DNA from: Bradyrhizobium sp. SZCCT0148
GTDB taxonomy: Bacteria; Pseudomonadota; Alphaproteobacteria; Rhizobiales; Xanthobacteraceae
DNA: 64,000 nt
Direction of reading: 5' to 3'
Assembly: GCF_018129985.1 (NCBI RefSeq)
Contig: NZ_JAFCKT010000009.1
Span: forward strand, 1-64,000
Positions within the stretch are counted from its first letter, which is position 1. Every line of letters begins with the position of its first letter. The notes under the pieces are model-generated. The model ran no database searches. It was not told the DNA's origin and saw nothing but the letters and a program-made list of their open reading frames with translations. Positions 25,310-37,915 of this stretch are shown here, piece by piece. The translations under genes were made by a program, and so were the position numbers.

Positions 25310-25861
25310 TCAGCCGTGGTGCTTGGCGACATGCGCAGCGAAGGCGTCGATATAGGCCTGGAGCACCGGCTTCAGCGACTCCTTGACCAGATTGCCGTCC
25401 GCGTCGAAGGCGTCGCCGACCGCGTTCAGATAGGCCTCCGGCTGCTGCATGATCGGGCCGGAAATACCCGGCAGGATGTTCTGCAGCGTCTTTGCGGCGC
25501 TGACGCCGCCGAGCGGGCCCGGTGAATTCGAGATGATGCCGACCGGCTTGCCATTGAACGAGCTTTTGCCGTAGGGCCGCGAGGCCACGTCGATGGCGTT
25601 CTTCAGCACACCCGGGATGGCGCGGTTGTATTCCGGCGTGACGAAAATGACGCCGTCCGACTTCTGCAGCTTGTCGCGGAAGGCCAGCCAGTCCGCGGGC
25701 GGCGCGCCCTCGAGGTCCTGGTTGAAGAACGAGATGCCGGCCGGCGTGACGACCTCGAGCTTGAGCGTATCAGGCGCAAGCTTGGCCAGCGCATTGGCCA
25801 CCTTCAGCGAAAAGCTGTCCTTGCGCAGGCTGCCGGCGATCGTGACGATGTTGTAGGCCAT
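25310..25861 (-). CDS. NADPH-dependent FMN reductase
   Basis: Flavodoxin-fold reductase (chromate/quinone/azo-reductase family, YieF/ChrR-like) of 183 residues. Flavin-binding phosphate loop IAGSLRKDSFSLKVANAL at the N-terminus, VTPEYNRAIPGVLKNAIDV (about 75-95), and NSPGPLGGVSAAKTL (about 107-121). The ATG at 25861 is used because it directly precedes the first beta-strand. The physiological substrate is unknown. Confidence 0.9.
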   Translation of the reverse strand: MAYNIVTIAGSLRKDSFSLKVANALAKLAPDTLKLEVVTPAGISFFNQDLEGAPPADWLAFRDKLQKSDGVIFVTPEYNRAIPGVLKNAIDVASRPYGKSSFNGKPVGIISNSPGPLGGVSAAKTLQNILPGISGPIMQQPEAYLNAVGDAFDADGNLVKESLKPVLQAYIDAFAAHVAKHHG

Positions 25862-26076
25862 GAGGTGTCCTTGAGGGCTTGAGCTGGAGTGCCGCGTTGG
25901 CACTTAAACGATCCCGCCCGATGGATGCAAGTGCATGAACCGGCCGGATTTGGAAACGCTGTGTTTCGCGAAAGCAGACGGTGGGGCACCCGGGCTATGA
26001 TCGACCCGCATCATTCGTTCCAAACAAATCAGGCCGCCAAGCGGCGGCCCGATCTATCGCGAATGTCCAACGCCGG

Positions 26077-27075
26077 TCAGATCGTCGGATTCCACGCCGA
26101 CGGAATCAAGCGGTACTTGGCGCCGTCCTTCTCGACATGGCCGACCGACGGGAACGTGAAGTGGAAGCCGATGACGGTCGCCTTCTCCGCCGCCGCCATG
26201 TCGTAGAATTTTTGACGCGTCTCCTGTGCCAGCGCGGCGTCGTTGTCGAACATCACGTGCCAGTCGGGATTGCGCAGGAAGAATTCCGGAATGTTGGTGA
26301 CATCCGACTGGATCAGCACCTTGGCATCGCCGGAGGCGACGGCGAACGAGGTATGGCCCGGCGTGTGGCCAGGCGTCGCGATCGAGGTGATGCCCGGCGC
26401 GACCTCCCTGCCCCACTCGAACTTGGTGATCCTGGACTCGAGCCCGGCGAAGGTCTTCTTCACGTTGGTGAGGTAGTTCTTCATCATCGGGTTGGACTCG
26501 GCCCTGGCCATGTTGTCCTCGCTGGTCCAGAACTCCCAGTCCTTGCCCGGCACCATGATCTCCGCATTGGGAAATACGAGCGAGCCGTCGGCGAGACGGA
26601 TGCCGTTGGTGTGATCGGGATGCAGATGCGAGAGCAGCACGATGTCGATGTTCTTGGGATCGACCCCGGCAGCCTGGAGATTTTGCAGGGTGCGACCGAC
26701 GGCGCCCTTGCTCGCCTCGAGATTGGCGACGCCGTTGCCGGTGTCGATCAGCACGAGCTTGGAGCCGGTGTTGATGAGCTGCGGGTTGAACGGCACCGTG
26801 ACCATGCCCTTCGGCATGTAGGCCGCCTCGCCTGCGGCCAACGCGTCTTCCTTCGGCTTGTTGGCAACGAACTTGTCCGGCATCGGGAAGGTGCGCGCGC
26901 CGTCGTTGATCGAGGTGCACTCGAAAGCTCCGACCTTGTAGCGATAGAAGCCCGGCGCCTGCGTCCCGGCTTGCGGCACGGCGGCATCGACGGCGGTCGG
27001 TCGAAGGCCGGTGACTGCGGCCGCACCGACGGCAGCGGCGCCTGCAAGCAAATGACGGCGATTGAGATCGGTCAT
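26077..27075 (-). CDS. exported metallo-beta-lactamase-fold hydrolase
   Basis: A 332-residue MBL-fold enzyme with a Tat-like leader (MTDLNRRHLLAGAAAVGAAAVTG). The metal site HLHPDHTNG follows VLLSHL, with further ligands in TPGHTPGHTSF and IGFHFTFPSVGHVEK. An insertion after VFPNAEIMV resembles the quorum-quenching/hydrolase subgroup. The start at 27075 gives the twin-Arg leader. It likely acts in the periplasm. Substrate unknown; lactonase or aryl-ester activity are possibilities. Confidence 0.88.
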   Translation of the reverse strand: MTDLNRRHLLAGAAAVGAAAVTGLRPTAVDAAVPQAGTQAPGFYRYKVGAFECTSINDGARTFPMPDKFVANKPKEDALAAGEAAYMPKGMVTVPFNPQLINTGSKLVLIDTGNGVANLEASKGAVGRTLQNLQAAGVDPKNIDIVLLSHLHPDHTNGIRLADGSLVFPNAEIMVPGKDWEFWTSEDNMARAESNPMMKNYLTNVKKTFAGLESRITKFEWGREVAPGITSIATPGHTPGHTSFAVASGDAKVLIQSDVTNIPEFFLRNPDWHVMFDNDAALAQETRQKFYDMAAAEKATVIGFHFTFPSVGHVEKDGAKYRLIPSAWNPTI

Positions 27076-27189
27076 GGAGAGGTCCTTCTGAGCCCTTGCG
27101 GTTTTCCGCATTCGATGGCGGCGGAATAATCCCGCGCTTCGCTCAGAAGGCAAGCCCTTCCTGCGGTGACCTGCCGTCGCGGACCACCA

Positions 27190-28221
27190 TTATTTATTTG
27201 GGTTGATGAGGAATTTTTCGTCTATCGCCTGTCTGCGCCAGTATCGCTTCGGCGCCTGGCCGTAGACTCGCTTGAAGGCGTGCCCGAAGGCGCTTTCCGA
27301 CGAATATCCTAATCGCGCGGCGGTTGTAGAAACGCTGGCGCCAAGCCGCAGTTGGTCGCGTGCCAGCCGCATGCGCCAGCGAAGCAAGTAGTCGAGCGGC
27401 GACAGCCCGACCAGAGACTTGAACCGCTTCGAAAACGCAGATCGCGACATCGCGATCGCGCCGGCCAATGCGTCCAGGGTCCAGGGGTGAGCGGCATCTG
27501 CGTGCATCAACCCGATTGCCTTGCCGATCCGGGCATCGACCAGCGCATTGATCCATCCGAGCCCCTCGCCGTCGGTTTGATCCAACGCCGCACGGAGCAC
27601 CTGGACCAGCAGGACGTCGGCCAGCCTGTTGGTGAGCACCGCCGCTCCAATTCCCGTCCCCCTGATTTCGAGGTCCAGAATCCGGAGGGTGGACTGAATG
27701 ACGGGCGCCGGCGCACTGCGTGACGGTATGAGCAGAAAGCGCGGCAGCGCGTCGAGCAGCAATTCGGCGTTCGTCGCTTCAAAGCCGAAACTGCCGGCGA
27801 GCAACACGGTATCGCCGCCGGCATGGCGCGCGACGTCCGACTGCGCCCAATCGAATGCCGCGATACCATCCTCGGGAGCAAGGTGTTCGTCGTTGGCCAG
27901 AACATAGGCCGGCGCATTGGAGAGAAGAAAGCAATCTCCGGAGGCGAGCTGATGGCGGGTTTCGTCGCCGAAATCGATCCAGCATTCGCCTTGAATGACC
28001 GCGCCGAACTTCAGGGCGGATTTTGCCGGGAACCGATACGACCAGCTGCCGCCCGCCTCGAACCGCGTACATCGCGCGGCGCGAACGTCCAAGAGTGAGA
28101 AGACCTGAGACAGGGGGTCCAAGGTCTCAGAGTCCAACGTCCTGCCCAGATGCTCATCCGAGAGTTTGTCCAAGGCTTGATCCGATCTCGACGATTTTCG
28201 ACCCGCTCGAACATAGATCAT
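27190..28221 (-). CDS. AraC family transcriptional regulator
   Basis: A 343-residue regulator with an N-terminal cupin-type sensing domain (about 40-190, AraC_binding_2-like: FGAVIQGECWIDFGDE, SGDCFLLSNAPAYVL) and a C-terminal pair of helix-turn-helix motifs (about 245-335: LAGAIAMSRSAFSKRFKSLVG, then VSTTAARLGYSSESAFGHAF). Divergent to the SDR gene with a 50-bp gap, so it probably controls that gene and itself. Confidence 0.93.
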   Translation of the reverse strand: MIYVRAGRKSSRSDQALDKLSDEHLGRTLDSETLDPLSQVFSLLDVRAARCTRFEAGGSWSYRFPAKSALKFGAVIQGECWIDFGDETRHQLASGDCFLLSNAPAYVLANDEHLAPEDGIAAFDWAQSDVARHAGGDTVLLAGSFGFEATNAELLLDALPRFLLIPSRSAPAPVIQSTLRILDLEIRGTGIGAAVLTNRLADVLLVQVLRAALDQTDGEGLGWINALVDARIGKAIGLMHADAAHPWTLDALAGAIAMSRSAFSKRFKSLVGLSPLDYLLRWRMRLARDQLRLGASVSTTAARLGYSSESAFGHAFKRVYGQAPKRYWRRQAIDEKFLINPNK

Positions 28222-28271
28222 CCAAGCTTCCGATGCGACGTTCGTCCTGCAATCGAACTGAGGGAACAGCC

Positions 28272-29009
28272 ATGACGGATATCGCAGGCAAGGTCATAGC
28301 CATCACGGGCGCCAGCAGCGGAATTGGCGAAGCGACCGCCCGGTATCTCGCAGAGCACGGCGCCGTCGTGGTCCTCGGCGCGCGACGCCGCGACAGACTG
28401 GAGACGCTTGCCGCGAGCATCGTCTCAAAGGGCGGAAAGGCGTCGTATCGCGCCATCGACGTCAAGCAGCGCCAGGATGTTGCCGGACTCGTCGCACTTG
28501 CAACAGAGCAGTACGGGAAGCTGGACGTCCTGATCAACAATGCGGGTATTGCCCCGATCTCCCGCCTTGACGACCTCCGGGTGGACGACTGGGAGGACAT
28601 GATCGACGTGAACGTGAAGGGCGTGCTCTACGGGATTGCCGCGGCCTTGCCTGTCTTTCGACGTCAGGGCTTCGGCCATTTCGTCAACACGCTGTCAACT
28701 GCCGGGATCAGGATCGTTCCGACAATGGCGGTCTATGCGGGGTCGAAGAACGCCGTCAGGGCGATTTCCGAGGGGCTTCGCCAGGAGGCCGGTCCGTCGC
28801 TTCGCGTGACGACCATCTCCCCCGGTTATGTCGACACCGAGCTCCCCTCCTCGATGACGGATTCCGAGCTCAGGCAACAGGGAGAGACGGCCATGAAGGC
28901 AATCGCCATTCCTGCGAGCGCCATCGCCGAAGCGATCGCTTTTGCAATAGGCCAACCGGACAATGTGGACGTCGGCGAGATCGTCGTCCGCCCAACTGCT
29001 CAGGCATGA
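28272..29009 (+). CDS. short-chain dehydrogenase/reductase
   Basis: Classical SDR of 245 residues using NAD(P)H. Cofactor motif TGASSGIGEATA (about 12-23), NNAGI (about 89-93), active-site Ser/Tyr/Lys in NTLSTAGIRIVPTMAVYAGSKNAV (Tyr about 156, Lys about 160), and the PGYVDTEL region. The ATG at 28272 follows directly on the divergent AraC promoter region. The last residues match the YdfG-like oxidoreductase subgroup. The substrate is unknown. Confidence 0.93.
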   Translation: MTDIAGKVIAITGASSGIGEATARYLAEHGAVVVLGARRRDRLETLAASIVSKGGKASYRAIDVKQRQDVAGLVALATEQYGKLDVLINNAGIAPISRLDDLRVDDWEDMIDVNVKGVLYGIAAALPVFRRQGFGHFVNTLSTAGIRIVPTMAVYAGSKNAVRAISEGLRQEAGPSLRVTTISPGYVDTELPSSMTDSELRQQGETAMKAIAIPASAIAEAIAFAIGQPDNVDVGEIVVRPTAQA

Positions 29010-29069
29010 TGCGTCGATCAAGCCGCCGCCGCGCCCCGCCCCGAAATCTTCCGCCCTCGCACAGCCCGA

Positions 29070-30203
29070 TTATTTGTTCGGGCTGATGAGGAATTTTTCG
29101 CCGGTGGCGCGTTTGGCGTACACCGCGATGTTGGCGGGATCGAGCACCTCGGCCAGCGACACCACCTTGGTGTAATGGCTGGCGAAGGTGGTCTTGAGTT
29201 CGGACGCCACGCGCTGACGCAGGCGGCCGACCTCGGCCGGACCGATATTCTGCAGGAACGGGGTCAGCAGCCAGCCGCCGACGCCCCAGGTCAGTCCGAA
29301 CGACCGGCTCAATTCGGTCGGACGGTTGTCGAGGCTGCCGTAGATATAGATCTGCTTGTACACGTTGGAGCCGTAGCGGCTGTATTCCTTCGCGGTCTTG
29401 TTGGCCGCAACTTCCATGGCGGTCAGGATCTGGCTGGCCAGCTTGCCGCCGCCGATGGCGTCGAAGGCGATCGTCGCGCCGGTCTCGACCAGCGCATTGG
29501 TGAGATCGTCCGTAAAGCTCGGCGCGCTGGAATCCACGATGTGCTTGGCGCCGATCTTGCGCAGGATGTCGGCCTGCTCCTTGCTCCGGACGATGTTGAC
29601 GAGGCCGATGCCGTCCTTGATGCAGATTTTGTTGAGCATCTGACCGAGATTGGACGCCGCCGCCGTATGCACCAGCGCCTTGTGGCCCTCCCGCCGCATC
29701 GTCTCGGTCATGCCGAGCGCAGTCAACGGATTGACGAACCAGGACGCGCCGTCGGCGGCCGTGGTGCCCGCCGGCAGCTCCATGACGTCGCGGACCTTCA
29801 GCACGCGATACTGCGTGTACATCGCGCCGCCGATCATCGACACCGTCTTGCCCATCAGCGCCTTTGCTGCATCCGACGATCCGGTCCGGATGACAGTGCC
29901 GGCGCCCTCGTTGCCGACCGGCAGCGACTGATCGAGCCGGGCTGCCATCATCCGCATCGCCGCCTCCGGCATCGTCGCTGTGATGACCGGCATCTCCTTG
30001 GTGCCGGAGACCTTGGCGGCCGACATGTCGGCGGGCCCGATCAGGAGGCCGAGGTCGGAGGGGTTGATCGGCGTCGCCTCGACGCGGACGACCACTTCGT
30101 CGTCAGCCGGCTCCGGGGTCGGGACATTGACGAGGGACAATTCCAGCTCACCGCTCTTCTTCAGCAGCGAACGCAGTTGAAGTCCGGTCTGGCCGTCACT
30201 CAT
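29070..30203 (-). CDS. zinc-binding/quinone oxidoreductase-like dehydrogenase
   Basis: MDR-superfamily oxidoreductase of 377 residues. GroES-like N-terminal domain (about 30-150: VVVRVEATPINPSDLGLLIG, PVGNEGAGTVIRTG), then a Rossmann domain (about 170-320: ALVHTAAASNLGQMLNKICI, RSKEQADILRKIGAKHIVD). It has no structural-zinc cysteine cluster, so it resembles NADPH quinone reductases. The ATG at 30203 fits the N-terminus; the frame continues upstream only into the enolase region in an unrelated phase. It ends 60 bp after the SDR gene, convergent to it. Confidence 0.88.
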   Translation of the reverse strand: MSDGQTGLQLRSLLKKSGELELSLVNVPTPEPADDEVVVRVEATPINPSDLGLLIGPADMSAAKVSGTKEMPVITATMPEAAMRMMAARLDQSLPVGNEGAGTVIRTGSSDAAKALMGKTVSMIGGAMYTQYRVLKVRDVMELPAGTTAADGASWFVNPLTALGMTETMRREGHKALVHTAAASNLGQMLNKICIKDGIGLVNIVRSKEQADILRKIGAKHIVDSSAPSFTDDLTNALVETGATIAFDAIGGGKLASQILTAMEVAANKTAKEYSRYGSNVYKQIYIYGSLDNRPTELSRSFGLTWGVGGWLLTPFLQNIGPAEVGRLRQRVASELKTTFASHYTKVVSLAEVLDPANIAVYAKRATGEKFLISPNK

Positions 30204-30247
30204 GTCGATCCTCCCCTGTCGGTCTTTGCGCGAATGGAAGCGCCGCC

Positions 30248-31531
<1,284 letters not shown>

Positions 31532-31655
31532 GAGGGCCTCTTTTCGGGGACAAAGGGGGCAGTTGGCGGTGCTTCTACCGCAATGCATCGAGGCGGAAAA
31601 GGCCGGGTGACGGCCATCGCATGATTGGCTAAGAGGGCGCCACGGAGGCGGCCTG

Positions 31656-32132
31656 ATGTCGAAAAAACCCAGCAAATCGAAGAACTCCCCTGATCTGCAG
31701 CTCGGCCGCGCCGTGGAATGGCCGAATACGCCTGAGAAGGCCAAGCTCGACCGCGTGCCAAACCCGCAAGCCGGGACCGACTATCTGGTGCGCTTCACGG
31801 TGCCGGAATTCACCTCGCTCTGCCCGGTGACGGGCCAACCGGACTTCGCGCATCTGATGATCGACTATGCGCCGGGTCCGTGGCTGCTGGAGTCGAAATC
31901 GCTCAAGCTCTACATCGCGAGCTTCCGCAATCACGGCGCCTTTCACGAAGACTGCACGGTGATGATCGGCAAACGCATTGCCAGCGAGATCAAGCCGAAA
32001 TGGCTGCGCATCGGCGGCTACTGGTATCCGCGCGGCGGCATTCCAATCGACGTGTTCTGGCAGACCGGCCGCGTGCCGAACGGCCTGTGGGTGCCCGAGC
32101 AAGGCGTTGCGCCCTATCGCGGGCGGGGCTAG
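31656..32132 (+). CDS. queF: NADPH-dependent 7-cyano-7-deazaguanine reductase
   Basis: Reduces preQ0 to preQ1 in queuosine synthesis. The 158 residues are typical of the short (unimodular) QueF type. The catalytic Cys is in FTSLCPVTGQPDFA, and the QueF NADPH motif appears as ESKSLKLYIASFRNH. The C-terminus GGIPIDVFWQTGRVP is typical. Divergent from eno across 124 bp. Confidence 0.95.
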   Translation: MSKKPSKSKNSPDLQLGRAVEWPNTPEKAKLDRVPNPQAGTDYLVRFTVPEFTSLCPVTGQPDFAHLMIDYAPGPWLLESKSLKLYIASFRNHGAFHEDCTVMIGKRIASEIKPKWLRIGGYWYPRGGIPIDVFWQTGRVPNGLWVPEQGVAPYRGRG

Positions 32133-32148
32133 CGAGAGGAGAGCGATC

Positions 32149-32946
32149 ATGAAATCGATGCCAGCCGCGTTCCGCAAGGTTGCATTGGGTGTTCTGAGCG
32201 TCTTCTGGCTCACCGGCGCGGCCGAGGCCGCCGAGGTCCGCGTGATGATCTCGGGCGGCTTGACGGCCGCTTACAAGGCGCTCGTGCCCGAATTCGAGAA
32301 GGCCACGGGCAACAAGGTGCTGACGGAATACGGCCCGTCGATGGGCACGACGTCGAACGCAATCCCGATGCGGCTCGATCGCGGCGAACCCGCCGATGTC
32401 CTGATCATGGTGGGCTATGCGCTGACCGACCTCGCGGGCAAGGGCAAGGTCGTTGCCGGCAGCCAGGTCGATCTGACCAAATCGCCGATCGGGGTCGCCG
32501 TGAAGTCGGGTGCCCCGAAGCCGGACATCAGCTCGGTCGAGGCAGTCAAGCGCGCACTCCTCGCGGCAAAGACGATCGCCTATTCCGACAGCGCCAGCGG
32601 CGTATACGTCTCGACCGAGATGTTCGACAAGCTCGGCATCACCGACGCCATGAAGGACAAGGCGCGCAAGATCCCGGCGACTCCCGTGGGCGAGATCGTC
32701 GCGCATGGCGAGGCCGAGCTCGGCTTCCAGCAGATCAGCGAGTTGAAGCCTGTGAAAGGCATCGATATCGTCGGACCGCTGCCCAACGATTTGCAGAAGA
32801 TCACGATCTTCTCTGCCGGGATTGCGACCGCGTCGAAGGAGCCCGAGGCCGGCCGTGCCTTGATCAAATTCCTGGCCTCCCCGGCCGCGCGCGAAGCGAT
32901 CATCGCCAGTGGCATGGAGCCCATCACCGCTGCCGGGGGAAATTAG
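32149..32946 (+). CDS. ModA-like periplasmic substrate-binding protein
   Basis: A 265-residue exported protein: signal peptide with cleavage near AAEAAEV, then VRVMISGGLTAAYKALVPEFEKATGNKV, the class II (molybdate/sulfate-like) binding-protein start. Further motifs are DVLIMVGYALTDLA, SPIGVAVKSGAPKPDI and GEIVAHGEAELGFQQISEL. It begins 16 nt after the queF stop. No permease or ATPase gene is adjacent, so it is an orphan. Molybdate as ligand is uncertain. Confidence 0.85.
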   Translation: MKSMPAAFRKVALGVLSVFWLTGAAEAAEVRVMISGGLTAAYKALVPEFEKATGNKVLTEYGPSMGTTSNAIPMRLDRGEPADVLIMVGYALTDLAGKGKVVAGSQVDLTKSPIGVAVKSGAPKPDISSVEAVKRALLAAKTIAYSDSASGVYVSTEMFDKLGITDAMKDKARKIPATPVGEIVAHGEAELGFQQISELKPVKGIDIVGPLPNDLQKITIFSAGIATASKEPEAGRALIKFLASPAAREAIIASGMEPITAAGGN

Positions 32947-33006
32947 CCAAGCCCTGCCCGTTAGCCAGGTCCTGCCCGCTGGACACCTCCGTACGGCGAG
33001 GCGCAC

Positions 33007-34212
33007 TCAGCGCGCGTCGGATGGCGCGCGCTGCTTCAGCAGCCGGGCGCAGACGAAGCCCAGCACGATCATGATCGCGGCGCTCGCGAACAGGGTCGGC
33101 ATCTTGCCGCCATGCTGAAGGCCGAAGCCGTAGGCGAGCGGCCCGACCGTCTGTCCCATGAAGAAGAAGAACGAATGCAGCGACAGCGCGGTGGCGCGCG
33201 CCTCGACCGAGAGCTCGCTGGCGAACACCTGCAGGCAGCCATGGGCGATGTAGAAGCCCCAGCCCATCACGACGAGGTTCAGCGCCTGCACCTCCCAGCG
33301 CGGGCCGAAGGCGACAGCGACGAGCTGCGAGGCGACCAGCGTCATGCCCGCGATCATCATGCCCTTGACGCCGAGCCACGGCAGCAGGCGCGACACCGTC
33401 AGCGTGTAGAACAGGCCACCGACCGCAAAGCCCGCGATGACCATGCCGGCGATCGAGAGCGACGTCTGCCCAAGCTCGAACAGGAACGAGGCGATGTACG
33501 GAAACAGGCCGAGCACGCAGCAGCCTTCGATGAACACCGCCGAGTAGCACACGTAGGCGTTCGGATTGGTGAAGATGGTGCGATAGCCCGCCTTCAGCGC
33601 CGACAGGCTGGTCTTCGGCGGATGCTTGACCCTGGCGCCGCGAAAGCCGGCGGCGACCGCGATCGACGCCACGATCACGAGTCCACCGAGCACCGCGAGC
33701 ACGCCGCGCCAGCCGAGGAAATCGCCGATCAGGCCGGAGGCGGAGGCGCCGAGCAGATTGCCGGTCATCGCGCCGGCCAGCGTGCGGCTGATCGCGACCT
33801 GGCGTTTCTCGGGCCCGACGAGATCGCTGGTCAGGCTGAGCGCCACCGGAAACACGCCGCCGGAGCCAATGCCGGCCAGGATCCGGGTTGCAAACAGAAC
33901 CGGGAACGAGGTCGAGAATGCGCCGAGGATGTTGGCAAGGCCGAGCAGCGCGAGGCAGCCGATCATCAGCCGCGTCTTGCCGAACAGATCGGCGGCGGCG
34001 CCGACGATCGGCTGGATGATCGCGAAGGTGAAGGCGAACACCGCGGCAAACCCCGCGGCGGTGGCGATGCTGACGCCGAAATCCTCGGCGACATGCGGCA
34101 GCACCGGATCGAGCGCGCGTGCCGAAAGCGCTGCGGCAAAGCTTGCGCCTGATATGACGTAGAGCGCTGTCGGCAAGCCGTGGTCGTGCGGCCGCGCCTC
34201 GCCCTGCTGCAT
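33007..34212 (-). CDS. MFS transporter
   Basis: A 401-residue transporter with about 12 membrane segments. It starts MQQGEARPHDHGLPTALYV with an ATG that shares one base with the kdsA stop, so it is translationally coupled to kdsA. Typical MFS signature after TM2: VGAAADLFGKTRLMIG. TM segments such as AAGFAAVFAFTFAIIQPIVG are clear. A drug or metabolite exporter of the arabinose-efflux type is likely; the substrate is unknown. Confidence 0.9.
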   Translation of the reverse strand: MQQGEARPHDHGLPTALYVISGASFAAALSARALDPVLPHVAEDFGVSIATAAGFAAVFAFTFAIIQPIVGAAADLFGKTRLMIGCLALLGLANILGAFSTSFPVLFATRILAGIGSGGVFPVALSLTSDLVGPEKRQVAISRTLAGAMTGNLLGASASGLIGDFLGWRGVLAVLGGLVIVASIAVAAGFRGARVKHPPKTSLSALKAGYRTIFTNPNAYVCYSAVFIEGCCVLGLFPYIASFLFELGQTSLSIAGMVIAGFAVGGLFYTLTVSRLLPWLGVKGMMIAGMTLVASQLVAVAFGPRWEVQALNLVVMGWGFYIAHGCLQVFASELSVEARATALSLHSFFFFMGQTVGPLAYGFGLQHGGKMPTLFASAAIMIVLGFVCARLLKQRAPSDAR

Positions 34213-35060
34213 CAGCGCGGGTTCTTTGCCAGCGCGTCGAACGCCATCAGCCTTGCGATCAGCCCCTCGAATTCGCGCAGCGGCACCATGTTGGGGCCGT
34301 CCGAGGGCGCGCGGTCCGGGTCGGGATGAGTCTCGATGAAGACGCCGGCCACCCCGACCGCGACTGCGGCGCGTGCCAGCACCGGCACGAATTCGCGCTC
34401 GCCGCCCGAGGAAGCACCCTTCCCGCCCGGCTGCTGCACCGAATGGGTGGCATCGAAGATCACGGGCGCGCCGGTGGTGCGCGCCAAGATCGGCAATGCG
34501 CGCATGTCGGAGACCAGCGTGTTGTAGCCGAAGGAGACACCGCGTTCGGTGACGAGCACGTTCGGATTGTTCGCGCCGGTGATCTTGCTCACCACGTTGG
34601 TCATGTCCCAGGGCGCCAGGAACTGGCCTTTCTTGACATTGACGACCTTGCCGGTGGCGGCCGCGGCGAGCAGCAGATCGGTCTGCCGGCACAGGAAGGC
34701 CGGGATCTGCAACACGTCCACCGCCTGCGCCACCTCGGCGCATTGCGCGGCATCGTGCACGTCGGTCAGGACAGGCAGTCCGAGCGAGGCGCGGATCTCT
34801 GCAAAGATCGGCAGCGACTGCGCGAGACCCAGCCCGCGCGCAGCCGACGCGCTGGTGCGGTTCGCCTTGTCGAAAGAGGTCTTGTAGACGAGGCCGATGT
34901 TCAGCCGCGCGGCGATCTCCTTCAGCGCGGAAGCCACTTCGAGCGCATGCTGACGGCTTTCGAGCTGGCAAGGTCCGGCAATGATCGAGATCGGCAGATC
35001 ATTGCCGAACTTGACCGTGCCAATGGTGACGACCGGCGCCGCCGAATGCGAAGAGCTCAA
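34212..35060 (-). CDS. kdsA: 3-deoxy-8-phosphooctulonate (KDO-8P) synthase
   Basis: Condenses arabinose 5-phosphate with phosphoenolpyruvate to make KDO-8P for lipopolysaccharide. About 282 residues: IIAGPCQLESRQHALE, TSFDKANRTS, FCRQTDLLLAAA, NVKKGQFLAPWDM, and HPDPDRAPSDGPN near the end. The TTG at 35060 is preferred (GAGGGA 6 nt upstream); another TTG at 35111 gives a longer form of 299 residues. Upstream of an MFS gene to which it is coupled. Confidence 0.95.
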   Translation of the reverse strand: MSSSHSAAPVVTIGTVKFGNDLPISIIAGPCQLESRQHALEVASALKEIAARLNIGLVYKTSFDKANRTSASAARGLGLAQSLPIFAEIRASLGLPVLTDVHDAAQCAEVAQAVDVLQIPAFLCRQTDLLLAAAATGKVVNVKKGQFLAPWDMTNVVSKITGANNPNVLVTERGVSFGYNTLVSDMRALPILARTTGAPVIFDATHSVQQPGGKGASSGGEREFVPVLARAAVAVGVAGVFIETHPDPDRAPSDGPNMVPLREFEGLIARLMAFDALAKNPR

Positions 35061-35182
35061 GGCCAATCCCTCGTTTCGGCGCGACCATAGCCCCGATCGG
35101 GGTCGGATCAACCCTATTCGCCCGGGACTGCTTGAATATCAGGGTTGCGCCGGGAAGCCCGGCGCCTCCCTCGCAGGAGCTG

Positions 35183-35509
35183 CTACTTGACCGCGGAGAA
35201 CGCGGTCGGCGTCAGGATCTGGCTGACGATGTTGCCGACGATCTGGCCGTCGGCTTCGCTTTCGGCGCGGGCCTTCATCCAGTCCGGATCGGTCATGAAC
35301 GCGCCCCACTTCTTCTCGCGCTCGGCGAGCGAGTCCCAGGCCAGGAAATAGGTCAGCTCCTGGTTTGACTCACCAATCAGCGTGGTGAAGAACCCTGCCT
35401 GCTTGATGCCGTGCTTCTCCCAGATTTTCAGCGTGGCGGTCTCGAACCGTTTCAGAAGCGCCGGCAGCCGGCCGGGCAAGCAGCGATAGATGCGCATCTC
35501 GTAAATCAT
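35183..35509 (-). CDS. NIPSNAP family protein
   Basis: A 108-residue ferredoxin-like-fold protein: MIYEMRIYRCLPGRLPALL, then TLIGESNQELTYFLAWDSLAEREKKW, the NIPSNAP/Dabb-like pattern. It stands alone between kdsA and pyrG. No established biochemical role. Confidence 0.88.
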   Translation of the reverse strand: MIYEMRIYRCLPGRLPALLKRFETATLKIWEKHGIKQAGFFTTLIGESNQELTYFLAWDSLAEREKKWGAFMTDPDWMKARAESEADGQIVGNIVSQILTPTAFSAVK

Positions 35510-35592
35510 TGAAGTTCAACTCCCTGCATTGTTGTTCTTGCGGAAGGGAGTTGTCGCAACAAATCGCGCGCCCGTCAAAGGCAGGCGAGCAA

Positions 35593-37224
<1,632 letters not shown>

Positions 37225-37390
37225 GGGACTTAACCTCTAATCCCCAAAATTCGATTCGCCAAAGCGATTCGTATTCCGCCCCAAGAATTCTGCGGGCCTG
37301 TGGGTGAGCCAAAATGAAGAGTGGTGACAGTGCCTTGATGGGGATTTTTGATGCAGGACGGTAGCCACCGCCCTGCATGGCCCCCCTGCT

Positions 37391-37777
37391 TTATTGCGAG
37401 CGAGGCACCTGCGGGCCGCTCGGAGCCGGCGCCTGCTGCTGCTCGTCCGCCTTCTTCAACGAATCCAGGATGCCGCCCGATGTCGGGGGCGCGATCGGCG
37501 CTCCGCCGGCCGGCTGGCCCTGCGAGGCCGGCGTGCCGATGATCGACGACGGCGCGCGGCTGTAGCCCGCATGCCAGGACAGGAACATGCTGGTGAGGAA
37601 GAAGCCCGCGGCGAGGATCGCGGTGGTCCGCGTCAAGAGATTGGCGGTGCCGCGGCTCGACATGAAGCCTGCGCCGCCGCCCATGCCGAGGCCGCCGCCT
37701 TCCGACTTCTGGAGCAGGACAGCGCCGATCATGACGGCGACGATCATGAGGTGGATGACGATGACAACGGTCTGCAT
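37391..37777 (-). CDS. secG: preprotein translocase subunit SecG
   Basis: A 128-residue inner-membrane SecYEG component with two membrane helices (about 2-20, VVIVIHLMIVAVMIGAVLLQ; about 50-70, TTAILAAGFFLTSMFLSW) separated by the conserved SEGGGLGMGGGAGFMSSRG loop. The C-terminal Pro/Gln/Ala tail is typical of alphaproteobacteria. Gene order tpiA-secG-pyrG-kdsA is conserved. Confidence 0.96.
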   Translation of the reverse strand: MQTVVIVIHLMIVAVMIGAVLLQKSEGGGLGMGGGAGFMSSRGTANLLTRTTAILAAGFFLTSMFLSWHAGYSRAPSSIIGTPASQGQPAGGAPIAPPTSGGILDSLKKADEQQQAPAPSGPQVPRSQ

Positions 37778-37915
37778 AGTGTCCTTCCGTCACAAGCGGG
37801 CGGCGCCTGACGGCGGCCGATCGCGCTTCGCGGGTTTTCCTGAAGTTGCGCGGTGTTACACGATCAGACCGGCCATTGCCACCCCCGATCGGCCCCGGCC
37901 GCGCCGTGAGGTTAG

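Noticed and set aside
33007..34971. one 654-residue protein covering the MFS and kdsA regions
   Set aside because: The N-terminal part is the out-of-frame shadow of kdsA; the transporter starts at 34212 where its ATG touches the kdsA stop.
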